From CAG-115 sp051882595 (GTDB lineage Bacteria; Bacillota; Clostridia; Oscillospirales; Ruminococcaceae): a DNA stretch of 64,000 bases. Every line of letters begins with the position of its first letter. Within the stretch, counting starts at the first letter, position 1. The notes beneath the pieces were generated by a model. It had not been told where the DNA came from, ran no database searches, and saw nothing but the letters and a program-made list of their open reading frames with translations. The stretch lies in assembly GCA_051882595.1 (NCBI GenBank), contig JBJESD010000013.1:5661-69660 (forward strand). Direction: 5' to 3'. The position numbers and the translations under genes are program-made. Of the stretch, positions 15,516-24,822 are shown piece after piece.

Positions 15516-17282
15516 TTGAACATTATTGAAGTAGATAATCTTAGCTTTGATTATATATCAACCGATGACGACGGAAACGAGCTTGAGCGCAGCCGCGTAC
15601 TAAAGGATATCTCATTATCTGTACCGGAGGGTCAGTTCCTTGCCGTGCTGGGTCACAACGGCTGCGGCAAATCCACACTTGCGAAGCATTTCAATGCCAT
15701 ACTCACTCCTACAAAAGGCAGGGTCATCGTTGATGGCATTGATACAACGGATGAGGAACGTCTGTTTGATATTCGTCAGACAGTAGGAATGGTATTCCAG
15801 AATCCGGATAATCAGCTTGTTGCGACTATCGTTGAGGAGGATGTCGCATTTGCGCCCGAAAATCTCGGAGTACCTCCCGAGGAGATACGTATTCGTGTTG
15901 ACAATGCACTTAAGCAGGTCGATATGTATGAGTTTCGCGAGCACGCGCCGCACCAGCTTTCGGGCGGTCAGAAGCAGCGCGTTGCAATCGCGGGAATCAT
16001 CGCAATGAATCCGCGCTGTATCGTCATGGACGAGCCCACCGCTATGCTTGACCCCAAGGGCAGGCGCGAGGTCATGAAAACGATAAAGCACCTTAATAAG
16101 GAAAAGGGAATAACCGTCGTTCTTATCACTCATTACATGGACGAGGCGGCACAGGCTGACCGCGTTGTTGTAATGGATAAGGGCAGGATCATCATGGACG
16201 ATGTTCCGAAAAAGATTTTTTCTCAGGTAGAGCGGCTAAAATCTGTCGGTCTTGACGTTCCGCAGGTGACCGAGCTTGCGCATATGCTTCGCAGCGAGGG
16301 TATAGATATTTCCGAGGAAATCATCTTTGAGCAGGAATGTGCACAAGCAATAGCCGCACTTCACAAGCACGGAAAAATCATGCTTCCCGAAAAATCTGCG
16401 GATGTAATCAGAAATGAGGAAAAGCAGGGCATCATCGAGGTAAAAAACCTTACCTATAAATACAGCATCGGCACTCCGTTTGAAAAGACGGCTGTTGACA
16501 ATGTCAGCGTTTCGATAAAAAACGGCGAATTTGTCGGTATTATCGGTCATACGGGAAGCGGCAAATCTACGCTTATTCAGCATCTCAACGGGTTAATCAA
16601 GCCTACCTCGGGCGAGGTTCTTGCCGATGGGGTGAATATCTGGAGCAAGGGTGTTAATATACGCGATATCCGTTTCAAGGTGGGCATAGTGTTCCAGTAC
16701 TCGGAGCATCAGCTTTTTGAGGAGACAGTTGCAAAGGACATAGCCTACGGTCCTCGTAACATGGGACTTACCGAGCAGGAAATAAACGAGCGTGTCGCCT
16801 TTGCCGCTGAAAGCATGGACATTACTCATTTGCTTGACCGTTCACCGTTCGAGCTGTCGGGCGGACAGCAGCGCAGGGTCGCACTTGCCGGAGTACTCGC
16901 GATGGATCCTCAGGTGCTTATCCTTGATGAGCCTGCCGCCGGTCTTGACCCAAAGGGCAGGGACAAGATACTTGCGCAGATAAAGCGGTATCACGAAAAC
17001 AGCGGCAAGACAATACTGCTTGTTTCTCATTCGATGGAGGATATCGTCAGATATGCTACAAAGGTGCTTGTAATGAACAAATCCAAGCTGTTCTGTTACG
17101 ATGATACCGACAGGGTGTTCGAGCGCACGGACGAGCTTGCAGGAATAGGTCTTGATGTTCCGCAGATAACCAGAATGTCGCATATTCTAAAAGAAATGGG
17201 CATTGATATAGGAAATGATATATATACAACACAGAGAGCAGCGCAAAGGCTTACTGCACTCATTAAAGGACAGAACAAATGA
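15516..17282 (+). CDS. ecfA: Energy-coupling factor transporter ATPase, fused EcfA1-EcfA2
   Basis: The 588-residue protein has two complete ABC ATPase domains in one chain. The first has Walker A GHNGCGKST (46-54), signature LSGGQKQR and Walker B VMDEPTAML. The second has Walker A GHTGSGKST near 343, signature LSGGQQRR near 447 and Walker B ILDEPAAGL. Each half ends with the same GLDVPQ(I/V)T-type helix, typical of EcfA proteins. In most Firmicutes the two ATPases are separate genes. Translation begins at TTG 15516 after TAAAGGGG. The stop overlaps ecfT by four bases. No substrate-binding S component is adjacent, so the pair probably serves several vitamin S proteins encoded elsewhere. Confidence 0.92.
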   Translation: MNIIEVDNLSFDYISTDDDGNELERSRVLKDISLSVPEGQFLAVLGHNGCGKSTLAKHFNAILTPTKGRVIVDGIDTTDEERLFDIRQTVGMVFQNPDNQLVATIVEEDVAFAPENLGVPPEEIRIRVDNALKQVDMYEFREHAPHQLSGGQKQRVAIAGIIAMNPRCIVMDEPTAMLDPKGRREVMKTIKHLNKEKGITVVLITHYMDEAAQADRVVVMDKGRIIMDDVPKKIFSQVERLKSVGLDVPQVTELAHMLRSEGIDISEEIIFEQECAQAIAALHKHGKIMLPEKSADVIRNEEKQGIIEVKNLTYKYSIGTPFEKTAVDNVSVSIKNGEFVGIIGHTGSGKSTLIQHLNGLIKPTSGEVLADGVNIWSKGVNIRDIRFKVGIVFQYSEHQLFEETVAKDIAYGPRNMGLTEQEINERVAFAAESMDITHLLDRSPFELSGGQQRRVALAGVLAMDPQVLILDEPAAGLDPKGRDKILAQIKRYHENSGKTILLVSHSMEDIVRYATKVLVMNKSKLFCYDDTDRVFERTDELAGIGLDVPQITRMSHILKEMGIDIGNDIYTTQRAAQRLTALIKGQNK

Positions 17283-18088
17283 TAAAGGATATTACAATCG
17301 GACAGTATTTCCCGGGGAAGTCTGTCATACACCAGCTTGACAGCAGAATGAAGATAATCCTTGATATTTTGTATCTCGCGGTTATTTTCACTGCACAGAA
17401 GTATTGCGGTCTTCTTGCAGGAATGCTGTTTATGGCGATATGCTATATTTTGTCCGGCATCCGGCTCAATATGATCATAAAGAGCATTAAACCAATTCTT
17501 CCGATCATGATCTTTACCGCAATTCTTAATCTGTTTTTTATCAGGGGAGAACAGATCGCATTTCAGTGGTGGATCATCACTATATACTATGAGGGCATAC
17601 GCATGGCGTCTTTCATGCTTCTGCGAATAGTCACACTTATCGTAGGAATGTCCCTGCTTACTTACACGACCTCGCCTATCATGCTGACGGACGCTATCGA
17701 GCGGCTTATGTCGCCGCTTAAAAAGCTGCGGTTTCCCGTGCATGACCTTTCAATGATGATGACCATTGCGCTTCGCTTTATCCCTACGCTTGTAGAGGAA
17801 ACGGATAAAATAATGTCCGCCCAGAAGGCGCGCGGCGCAGAGCTTGACAGCGGCGGTCTGATAAAGAAAGCAAAGGCGCTTGTTCCCATATTGATACCGC
17901 TGGTGGTATCTGCATTCAAGCGCGCCAATGAGCTTGCCACAGCAATGGAGTGCCGCTGCTATCGCGGCGGTGACGGAAGAACGCGGCTTAAGCAGCTTCG
18001 TACAGCTCCGCGTGACTATATCGCACTTGTTGTCATGCTGCTGCTTTTAGCGGTTGTGATAGCTATAAATTTTCTTCCGTTTGTCTAA
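17279..18088 (+). CDS. ecfT: Energy-coupling factor transporter transmembrane protein EcfT
   Basis: The 269-residue integral membrane protein couples the ATPases to S components. Hydrophobic helices lie at about 25-60, 65-90, 100-135 and 240-266. The two coupling motifs are visible: SAQKARGAELDSGG near residue 184 and AMECRCYRGGDGR near 222, matching the usual ARG-containing EcfT motifs. ATG 17279 overlaps the ecfA stop codon, so the stoichiometry is translationally coupled. truA follows ten bases later, an arrangement common in Firmicutes. Confidence 0.94.
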   Translation: MIKDITIGQYFPGKSVIHQLDSRMKIILDILYLAVIFTAQKYCGLLAGMLFMAICYILSGIRLNMIIKSIKPILPIMIFTAILNLFFIRGEQIAFQWWIITIYYEGIRMASFMLLRIVTLIVGMSLLTYTTSPIMLTDAIERLMSPLKKLRFPVHDLSMMMTIALRFIPTLVEETDKIMSAQKARGAELDSGGLIKKAKALVPILIPLVVSAFKRANELATAMECRCYRGGDGRTRLKQLRTAPRDYIALVVMLLLLAVVIAINFLPFV

Positions 18089-18097
18089 AGGAGAAAA

Positions 18098-18841
18098 ATG
18101 AGAAATCTCAAGGTAATTATTGCGTATAACGGAGCGGCTTATCACGGCTTTCAAAGGCAGGACAACGCAATAACGATACAGGAAACTGTGGAGAATGCCA
18201 TCGGAAAGCTGCTGAAGATAGACGCCCCGGTGATATATGGCTGTTCAAGAACGGATACGGGTGTTCATGCGCGTGAATTCTGTTTCAATGTCTTTATCGA
18301 CAACCGAATTCCATGCGAGGGCTTTGTAAAAGGCATGAACACACTTCTGCCGTCGGATATCGCGGTGCTGTCCTGCGAAGAAGCCGATGATGAATTCCAC
18401 GCACGATACTGCTGCAAGGGCAAGGAATATGTGTATCTTATCAATGCGCAGCCTCAGCGAAATGTATTTCTGCAAAATCTCGCATATCATTATCCGTATA
18501 GGCTTGATATCGATGCAATGAACAAAGCGGCAAAGCTTATGATAGGCGAACACGATTTCGCAGGCTTCTGCCGTGCCGAAGCAAAATCAAGGGTAAATAC
18601 AACGGTGCGAACGGTATATGATATCACTGTTACACAAAGCTGCGGACAATGCGAGATAAAGGTCAGCGGAAACGGTTTTTTGTATAACATGGTGAGAATT
18701 ATATCGGGCACGCTGCTTTATATCAGCGAGGGACGGCGAACCGAGCAGGATATACTCAACGCTCTGGAAACCGGCGACAGGTCGCTCAGCGGTATTACGC
18801 TACCGCCGGGCGGACTGTATCTCAATAAAGTGTTCTATTGA
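18098..18841 (+). CDS. truA: tRNA pseudouridine synthase A
   Basis: The 247-residue enzyme isomerises uridines 38-40 of the anticodon stem. The catalytic aspartate is in CSRTDTGVHA near residue 52, and the GNGFLYNMVRI motif is near 195. The length is normal. AAAGGAG precedes ATG 18098. It closes the ecfA-ecfT-truA block. Confidence 0.95.
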   Translation: MRNLKVIIAYNGAAYHGFQRQDNAITIQETVENAIGKLLKIDAPVIYGCSRTDTGVHAREFCFNVFIDNRIPCEGFVKGMNTLLPSDIAVLSCEEADDEFHARYCCKGKEYVYLINAQPQRNVFLQNLAYHYPYRLDIDAMNKAAKLMIGEHDFAGFCRAEAKSRVNTTVRTVYDITVTQSCGQCEIKVSGNGFLYNMVRIISGTLLYISEGRRTEQDILNALETGDRSLSGITLPPGGLYLNKVFY

Positions 18842-18863
18842 TTTCTATAAGGATGGGTACTAC

Positions 18864-19997
18864 ATGGACGAACGTAATAATATCAACAGCTTCAGAAAGA
18901 AGAGGGCAAAAAAGAAATTTATTGTTCATATTGTTGTTATAGCATTATTATTGCTGGCAATTCTGGCTGTTGTGGTTAACTGGAATAAGATTATTGCGCC
19001 ATTAAAGGACGCCGCGCTTGATGTCGGAGAGGCAGGATTTCCGGTTCCTCTTCCGGGAAGCACAGGCTATTTGCTGGATGATTTGGGGGAGAATTTCTAC
19101 CTTCTCACTGATACCTATATTTACACCTATACAGGTGAAGGCGCGTCGATCACCAATGTACAGCATGGATTTCAGACGCCGTTATCCTCATCCAATGATA
19201 AGCGTGTCCTTGTCTATGACAAAAACGGAAAGTCTTTCAAGCTTTTCTCAAGGACGGGAGAAGTATTTTCGGGAAGTGTCGAGGACACCATAGTCAGCGG
19301 TAAAATTGGCAATGACCAGCGTAGTGCGATAGTAACGACTTCAACAAGATACTCCAACTATTTGTATGTTTATAATGGCGAGGGCAAGCAGATTTTTCGC
19401 TGGGCTTCTCCGAATTATAAGATAATGCAGGTGGAATTTTCGGATGATGACAAAAGCATATTTGTTACTGCGCTTGGGTCTGGCGGCGGAGAACTGCAGC
19501 TGTATCTGCTTAAATTTGACCTCAGCAATTCCGAGTCGCATATGTGGCAGACCTATATCGGAAACGCTATCTCTTTTTCGGTGGAATACTGCGATGATGG
19601 AGTGTTCGTTGTGACTTCATCCGGTGCTACTCTGGTCAATTCGGATGATGGAACGATTATTGCAACCAACGTCTTTTCCAAGTATATTTCTGATATTCCG
19701 CAAACGGATGAACTGCGAATGCTGATTTTTGCAGATACATCATCAAATAATGAGATCATTTGCACTTACGGCGATAAGCTGGAGAACACCGCTACATTGG
19801 TTGCGCAGAATGTTACGGTTGCGCGTTCTTATAATAAAAAATGCTATATTCTGTCAGGTTCTCAGCTGTTGGTATACGATTCCTCATTATCTCTTGTTGA
19901 TACTTATCAACTGGATGATGTATATTCGGATTTCATAATTATCAATAATCATGCTTATCTGCTTGGGTATAATATTGTACAGAGAATAGAGCTATAA
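18864..19997 (+). CDS. Membrane-anchored beta-propeller-like protein, DUF5711-like
   Basis: The 377-residue protein has a basic N-terminus, one transmembrane helix (about 20-42) and a long outer domain of repeated beta-hairpin units such as NFYLLTDTYIYTYTGEG, RVLVYDKNGKSFKLFSRTGE and NYLYVYNGEGKQIFRW, which suggest a WD/YVTN-type propeller. Clostridial proteins with this size and layout are grouped as DUF5711; that assignment is from memory. The function is unknown. It precedes cvpA by 20 bases. Confidence 0.65.
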   Translation: MDERNNINSFRKKRAKKKFIVHIVVIALLLLAILAVVVNWNKIIAPLKDAALDVGEAGFPVPLPGSTGYLLDDLGENFYLLTDTYIYTYTGEGASITNVQHGFQTPLSSSNDKRVLVYDKNGKSFKLFSRTGEVFSGSVEDTIVSGKIGNDQRSAIVTTSTRYSNYLYVYNGEGKQIFRWASPNYKIMQVEFSDDDKSIFVTALGSGGGELQLYLLKFDLSNSESHMWQTYIGNAISFSVEYCDDGVFVVTSSGATLVNSDDGTIIATNVFSKYISDIPQTDELRMLIFADTSSNNEIICTYGDKLENTATLVAQNVTVARSYNKKCYILSGSQLLVYDSSLSLVDTYQLDDVYSDFIIINNHAYLLGYNIVQRIEL

Positions 19998-20017
19998 GAG
20001 CAAAAGAAAGGGAATAT

Positions 20018-21052
20018 ATGGGAACACAATTTTCACTGATATATGATTTGGTGGTCGGTGCGGTACTGCTTGGTATGCTGCTTTCGGGCATGAAAAGGGG
20101 ATTTGCCAGCGCACTGGTCGGACTAGCGGCAATCTTTGTTGCATTTATCTGCGCAATAACTATCAGCTCACCGCTGAGCGAAATGATATATACATCCTTT
20201 GTTCAGCCTTCTCTTGATGAAGCTGTCGCGGAGGCTGCGGACGATATACTTGATAATGTAACGTTATCCGAGCTGACTGAGCTGGATTTCAGCATGATAC
20301 TGGTTGATGGCAGTTCTATCGAGGATATTGAAACCGAGTTCAGTAATTCCAATTCGGTAACTTATGATCTCTCGGATGTTGACCTTAGCAAAACCGGAAT
20401 TGCAGACATCGATCTTACCTCAATCGGCATTGACGCGGATATTGACTATACTTCACTGAACGGAAAAACAGCAGAGTTTTCACGCTCCGATATTGACAGA
20501 TACGGACTTGGCAAGATGATCGTGGCACAGATCATCTCGGTTCAGATATCAGACAGCGAATTTATCGAGGCTTTCGATCGTTTTGTTGGCAGGCTAAGTG
20601 AAAATGTGCCTGCATTCGTTGAAAGCTTTTACAACGGACTCCATAACGGAGAGATTTCTGCCGTAAGAAAAGTCATCCTTATAATGATGACAAGCAAGCA
20701 CACAGCAAAGCAGGCTGTTATTGACGGAATAATCCGCCCTTGCTTTTTAATTGTAACGCGCACAGTGATATTCTGCTTTATTTTCTTTGCGGTTACTATC
20801 CTGCTTAGCCTGATAGCTTATTCATTAAAGATCGTGAATAAAATACCGCTTATCGGCGGCGTTAATGTTCTGGCAGGCGGAATTGTCGGATTGGTGCAGG
20901 GAATTATTACGGTGTTTGTAATCTGCATCATCGTGCGTGTAATTACTGTCCTCAGCGGCGGAGACGTTATGTTCTTTAATTCTGTGACAATTGATTCGAC
21001 TTATGTATTTAAGTTGTTTTATGATTACAAATTATTTGATTTGATTAATTAA
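20018..21052 (+). CDS. CvpA-family membrane protein
   Basis: The 344-residue protein starts with the CvpA pattern: a helix at 8-22, then GMKRGFASALVGLAAIF and a second helix, with further helices at ~240-265 and ~285-310. A large, serine/aspartate-rich, probably extracytoplasmic insertion of about 150 residues lies between. CvpA proteins are linked to colicin V secretion and envelope homeostasis in other bacteria. The insertion makes this protein about twice the usual 160-200 residues. The next gene, clpE-like, starts 25 bases downstream. Confidence 0.75.
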   Translation: MGTQFSLIYDLVVGAVLLGMLLSGMKRGFASALVGLAAIFVAFICAITISSPLSEMIYTSFVQPSLDEAVAEAADDILDNVTLSELTELDFSMILVDGSSIEDIETEFSNSNSVTYDLSDVDLSKTGIADIDLTSIGIDADIDYTSLNGKTAEFSRSDIDRYGLGKMIVAQIISVQISDSEFIEAFDRFVGRLSENVPAFVESFYNGLHNGEISAVRKVILIMMTSKHTAKQAVIDGIIRPCFLIVTRTVIFCFIFFAVTILLSLIAYSLKIVNKIPLIGGVNVLAGGIVGLVQGIITVFVICIIVRVITVLSGGDVMFFNSVTIDSTYVFKLFYDYKLFDLIN

Positions 21053-21076
21053 TGGCAAAGAGATAGGTGATTTATT

Positions 21077-23416
21077 ATGATGATGTGTACAAGATGTAAG
21101 AAAAGACCCGCGGTTATGTTCATATCCTCAATGACAGGTACCGAGCGCAAGAACGAGGGTCTTTGCATAAAATGCGCAAAGGAAATGGGACTTCCGCAGG
21201 TATCCGAATATCTCCAACAGCTGGGTGTTTCGGATGAGGACTTCGAAAATGCTTACGATGCTGTATTTGACGAGAACGGAATGCCGGACAGCGAGCTGTT
21301 AAAGCACCTTGGTCTGGGCGGCTTTGAGGGCGATTCCGATACTGACGATGCCACCGAGGATGACGCCTTCGAGCGCGGCGGCGCAAACACAATGCCAAGC
21401 TTTCTTAAGGATCTTTTTGGTGGATTCAGCGACAAAAAGGATAGCGATGGGGATAGCGACTCTGCCGAAGTCAAGAAAAAGAAGAAGTCGGAAAAAACCG
21501 ACAAAAAGCGCAGAACACTCGAAACCTACTGTACTAACCTTACACGTCGTGCAAAGGAAGGCAAAATCGACCGCATCATAGGTCGTGACAAGGAAATAAA
21601 CCGTGTTATTCAGATACTGTCAAGGCGTACCAAGAACAACCCTTGCCTTATCGGTGAGCCGGGCGTCGGCAAGACAGCCATCGCTGAGGGAATTGCCCTC
21701 CGCCTTAACAGCGGCGATGTTCCTTTCAGGCTTCAGGGAAAAGAGCTTTACCTGCTTGACCTTACGGCGCTTGTGGCAGGAACACAGTTCCGCGGTCAGT
21801 TCGAGAGCCGTGTAAAGGCTTTGATTGAAGAGGTCAGGAATGCAGGCAACATAATTATTTTCATCGACGAGGTTCATAATCTGGTCGGAACAGGCGACTC
21901 CGAGGGTACTATGAACGCAGGAAATATGTTCAAGCCTGCCCTTTCACGCGGAGAGCTTCAGGTAATTGGTGCGACTACCTTCAACGAATACAGAAAACAC
22001 ATCGAAAAGGACAGTGCTCTTGAACGCAGATTCCAGCCGGTTACAATCAACGAGCCCACTATTGATGAAACGGTGGAGCTTCTTGAGGGAATAAAGGAGT
22101 ACTATGAAAATCACCACAAGGTGAAGATTTCCTCGGAGCTGACGCGGATGTGCGCGATTTTGTCTGAGCGTTACATCAATGACCGTTTCCTGCCCGATAA
22201 GGCGATAGACCTGCTTGACGAAAGCTGCGCCTGCGCCAGCCTTAAGAATGAGGATATAACCGAATACGAGATACTTAAGGCGCAGACCGAAAAGCTAAAG
22301 AAAGAGGAAACCGATATCGGCGAAGCGCCTGAGATTAATTACGAAAAGCTTGCAGAGCTTAAAACACAGATTGCCAAGAACGAGGATAGGCTTTCGGAGC
22401 TCAAGGATAAGGCTGAAAACGTCATGGTAAGCATGGATGATCTTTCCAAGGTCATTGAGCTTTGGACGGGCATTCCGGCGAACAAGATAAAGGAGACCGA
22501 ATATAAGCGCCTGTCCCGTCTTGAGGACGCACTTAAGGAAAAGGTTATCGGACAGGATGAGGCGTGCGAGGTCGTTGCAAAAGCGATCAAGCGCACTAGA
22601 GTCCAGCTCTCCGAGCGCCGCAGACCGGCTTCCTTTATCTTTGTGGGACCCACGGGCGTAGGAAAGACAGAGCTTGTAAAGGTGCTTGCAAAGGAAATGT
22701 TCGATACGGTCGAGCCGCTTATCCGACTTGATATGTCCGAGTTCATGGAAAAACACAGCGTCTCCAAAATCATCGGTTCACCTCCCGGATATGTGGGATA
22801 TGACGAGGCAGGACAGCTAACCGAAAGAGTGCGCAGAAAGCCGTATTCTGTGATCCTGTTCGACGAGATCGAGAAAGCACATCCCGATGTTATGAATATC
22901 CTGCTGCAGATACTTGACGAGGGTAAGATAAACGACGCGCACGGCCGTTCCGTAAGCTTTGAGAATACTGTGATTTGCATGACCTCAAATGCCGGTTCGG
23001 GCAATAATTACGGCGGAATAGGCTTCAGCAAAAGCGAAGGCGATATCAGTAAGGAGCGTGCAATGAAAGGTTTGCGCGATTTCCTGAGACCGGAGTTCCT
23101 TGCCCGTATTGATGAGATAGTTGCGTTTGGTCCGCTTTCTGTTGAGGACTACGCAAAAATTGCCGCTTTGATGCTTGAGGAGCTGCGTAGTCCGCTGAGT
23201 GAGAAGCACATCACCCTCAGCATTGCAGAAGATGTTTATAAGGCAGTAGCCGAAAAGGCACACGGCGGCAAATTCGGCGGCAGGGATATCCGCAGGGTTA
23301 TTCGTACCGAAATCGAGGATGCAGTCGCTCAGACCATCATTGACAACTGTGATAAATCCATTTCGCAGATAAACATAACTGTTGATAACAAAGAGATTAA
23401 GGTGAGTGCTGTATGA
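21077..23416 (+). CDS. clpE: ClpE-type ATP-dependent unfoldase with N-terminal zinc finger
   Basis: The 779-residue class I Clp/Hsp100 protein begins with a four-cysteine zinc finger (CTRCKKRP ... LCIKCAKEMG, residues ~4-36), as in ClpE and McsA, then an acidic/lysine-rich linker. The first AAA+ module has Walker A GEPGVGKT near 193. A middle coiled region (~400-460) follows, and then the second AAA+ module with GPTGVGKT near 523. It lacks the ClpC/ClpA N-terminal repeat domain. It would feed substrates to ClpP (encoded at 36313). No CtsR box was found upstream. Confidence 0.87.
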   Translation: MMMCTRCKKRPAVMFISSMTGTERKNEGLCIKCAKEMGLPQVSEYLQQLGVSDEDFENAYDAVFDENGMPDSELLKHLGLGGFEGDSDTDDATEDDAFERGGANTMPSFLKDLFGGFSDKKDSDGDSDSAEVKKKKKSEKTDKKRRTLETYCTNLTRRAKEGKIDRIIGRDKEINRVIQILSRRTKNNPCLIGEPGVGKTAIAEGIALRLNSGDVPFRLQGKELYLLDLTALVAGTQFRGQFESRVKALIEEVRNAGNIIIFIDEVHNLVGTGDSEGTMNAGNMFKPALSRGELQVIGATTFNEYRKHIEKDSALERRFQPVTINEPTIDETVELLEGIKEYYENHHKVKISSELTRMCAILSERYINDRFLPDKAIDLLDESCACASLKNEDITEYEILKAQTEKLKKEETDIGEAPEINYEKLAELKTQIAKNEDRLSELKDKAENVMVSMDDLSKVIELWTGIPANKIKETEYKRLSRLEDALKEKVIGQDEACEVVAKAIKRTRVQLSERRRPASFIFVGPTGVGKTELVKVLAKEMFDTVEPLIRLDMSEFMEKHSVSKIIGSPPGYVGYDEAGQLTERVRRKPYSVILFDEIEKAHPDVMNILLQILDEGKINDAHGRSVSFENTVICMTSNAGSGNNYGGIGFSKSEGDISKERAMKGLRDFLRPEFLARIDEIVAFGPLSVEDYAKIAALMLEELRSPLSEKHITLSIAEDVYKAVAEKAHGGKFGGRDIRRVIRTEIEDAVAQTIIDNCDKSISQINITVDNKEIKVSAV

Positions 23417-24120
23417 GCGTTGTGCTGATAACAGGGGGCACGGGCACTATCGGCAGAGCCATTGCGGCAGAATTTGCCGATACTGACGATGTTATCATAA
23501 CCTATAACAGCCGAAAAAAGGAAGCGGAGCTTCTGTGCGCCAAGCTCAAATGCGACAGCGTAATGATGGATGTTTTGGACAGGAATTCGGTAGAAGCTGC
23601 GGCGGCGGATATTCACCGTCGCTACGGCCATGTCGATATTCTTGTAAATAACGCCGGAATATCTCAGATCAAGATGTTCACCGACACTACATCCGAGGAC
23701 TGGGAGCGGATGATTGGCATCAATCTGACGGGCTGCTTCAACACAACACAGGCATTTGTGAAGCCCATGATATCCCGAAAAAGCGGTGCTGTCATCAATA
23801 TATCATCCGTGTGGGGCGTCCATGGCGCTTCGTGCGAGGTAGCGTATTCCGCGGCAAAGGCAGGTATGATTGGAATGACCAAGGCGCTTGCCAAGGAGCT
23901 CGGTCCCTGCGGTATAACGGTAAACTGTATCGCACCGGGAGTTATCGACAGTCAGATGAACAGCGCGCATTTGTCCGAGCAGGAGCTTGCTGAGCTTTCG
24001 CAATCAACTCCGCTAATGCGTCTTGGCAGGGCGGAGGAAGTAGCGCAGGCTGTAAGGGCTCTCTCGGAAAATCGTTTCATTACAGGTCAGGTGCTTGGTG
24101 TTGACGGCGGCTTTTATTAA
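23413..24120 (+). CDS. Short-chain dehydrogenase/reductase
   Basis: The 235-residue classical SDR has the dinucleotide loop TGGTGTIG (7-14), NNAG (~85-88), a catalytic serine in NISSVWG, and YSAAK (~150-154). The C-terminus GVDGGFY is as in 3-oxoacyl-ACP reductases. Alternatives are FabG-like fatty acid reduction or the elongation factor P 5-aminopentanone reductase role known for the Bacillus YmfI protein. Sequence alone does not separate these. ATG 23413 overlaps the clpE stop by four bases, so it is translationally coupled to an unfoldase. Confidence 0.82.
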   Translation: MSVVLITGGTGTIGRAIAAEFADTDDVIITYNSRKKEAELLCAKLKCDSVMMDVLDRNSVEAAAADIHRRYGHVDILVNNAGISQIKMFTDTTSEDWERMIGINLTGCFNTTQAFVKPMISRKSGAVINISSVWGVHGASCEVAYSAAKAGMIGMTKALAKELGPCGITVNCIAPGVIDSQMNSAHLSEQELAELSQSTPLMRLGRAEEVAQAVRALSENRFITGQVLGVDGGFY

Positions 24121-24169
24121 GGAGAGAATCATTTTTTTGTAAGTTTGTCAAAAAAATCTCAAAAAGCGG

Positions 24170-24198
24170 TTGAATTTTAAAATAATATGTAGTATAAT
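24170..24198 (+). promoter_or_regulatory. Promoter for the oadG-oadB pair
   Basis: TTGAAT (24170-24175) and TATAAT (24193-24198) have a 17-base spacer. An A/T-only inverted repeat lies just upstream (24131-24157), too weak to count as a terminator. Confidence 0.65.
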
Positions 24199-24248
24199 AG
24201 TATTTGTATGATGATTTGGAACGTTGTTCTAAAAAAAGGAGACATAGT

Positions 24249-24794
24249 ATGAGTTTAGCACTTTCTTTTCTGTCTGCGGCAGGAACAAGTGAGGCTGTCG
24301 CTGCGGTTGAGTCAGTTGCCGACGCGGCAAAAAGCGGCAGTGTTATTGACGAGCTTCAGAGCTTTGTCGAGCATGACGGCATAACGATCGCTGAGCAGCA
24401 GCTAGCACATCCCGATTACTGGAGTTCAGTGGGAATTATTACAATAACCGGTGTACTGGTCGTATTTATCATTCTTGCTGTTCTTATTCTGTTTTTCAGC
24501 ATTATGGGTATGATTTTTAAGGCTATTGATAAGAGCAAGGCGGCTAAGGCGCAGGCATTAAAGGAAAAAAACGCTGAGCCTGTAAAGACTGAAGCTCCTA
24601 TCGTTGAAAATGTTGCTGAGGAAGATGACTTCTCTGATGACGATGAAGTCATTGCGGTGATAAGCGCAGCGATTGCGGCATATTCCGCTCAGGACGGTAA
24701 GTCCTATGAGATCAGAAGCATTAAGCGCAAGGACGGCAGAACACGCTCGGCATGGAGCCTTGCCGGTATCGGCGAAAACACTCGCCCGTTCTGA
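24249..24794 (+). CDS. Sodium-pump decarboxylase gamma subunit (OadG family)
   Basis: The 181-residue protein has an extracytoplasmic N-terminal part, one transmembrane helix (about 62-90, GVLVVFIILAVLILFFSIMG), a charged linker and the OadG C-terminal pattern VIAVISAAIAAYSAQDGK ... SAWSLAGIGE. Gamma subunits anchor and assemble biotin-dependent sodium-translocating decarboxylases. The start at ATG 24249 follows AAGGAG; an in-frame ATG at 24204 lies too close to the promoter. It pairs with the beta subunit 28 bases downstream. No alpha (carboxyltransferase) or biotin carrier gene is present here. Confidence 0.85.
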   Translation: MSLALSFLSAAGTSEAVAAVESVADAAKSGSVIDELQSFVEHDGITIAEQQLAHPDYWSSVGIITITGVLVVFIILAVLILFFSIMGMIFKAIDKSKAAKAQALKEKNAEPVKTEAPIVENVAEEDDFSDDDEVIAVISAAIAAYSAQDGKSYEIRSIKRKDGRTRSAWSLAGIGENTRPF

Positions 24795-24822
24795 AAGTTT
24801 GACAGAAAGGACTTACTGAAGC

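Noticed and set aside
21053..21076. Search for a CtsR heat-shock operator before the clpE-like gene
   Set aside because: The 24-base gap has no tandem GGTCAAA-type heptads, so no such site is claimed.
24131..24157. ATTTTTTTG/CAAAAAAAT inverted repeat as a terminator after the SDR gene
   Set aside because: The stem is A/T only and no U tract follows it, so it would be too weak to terminate.
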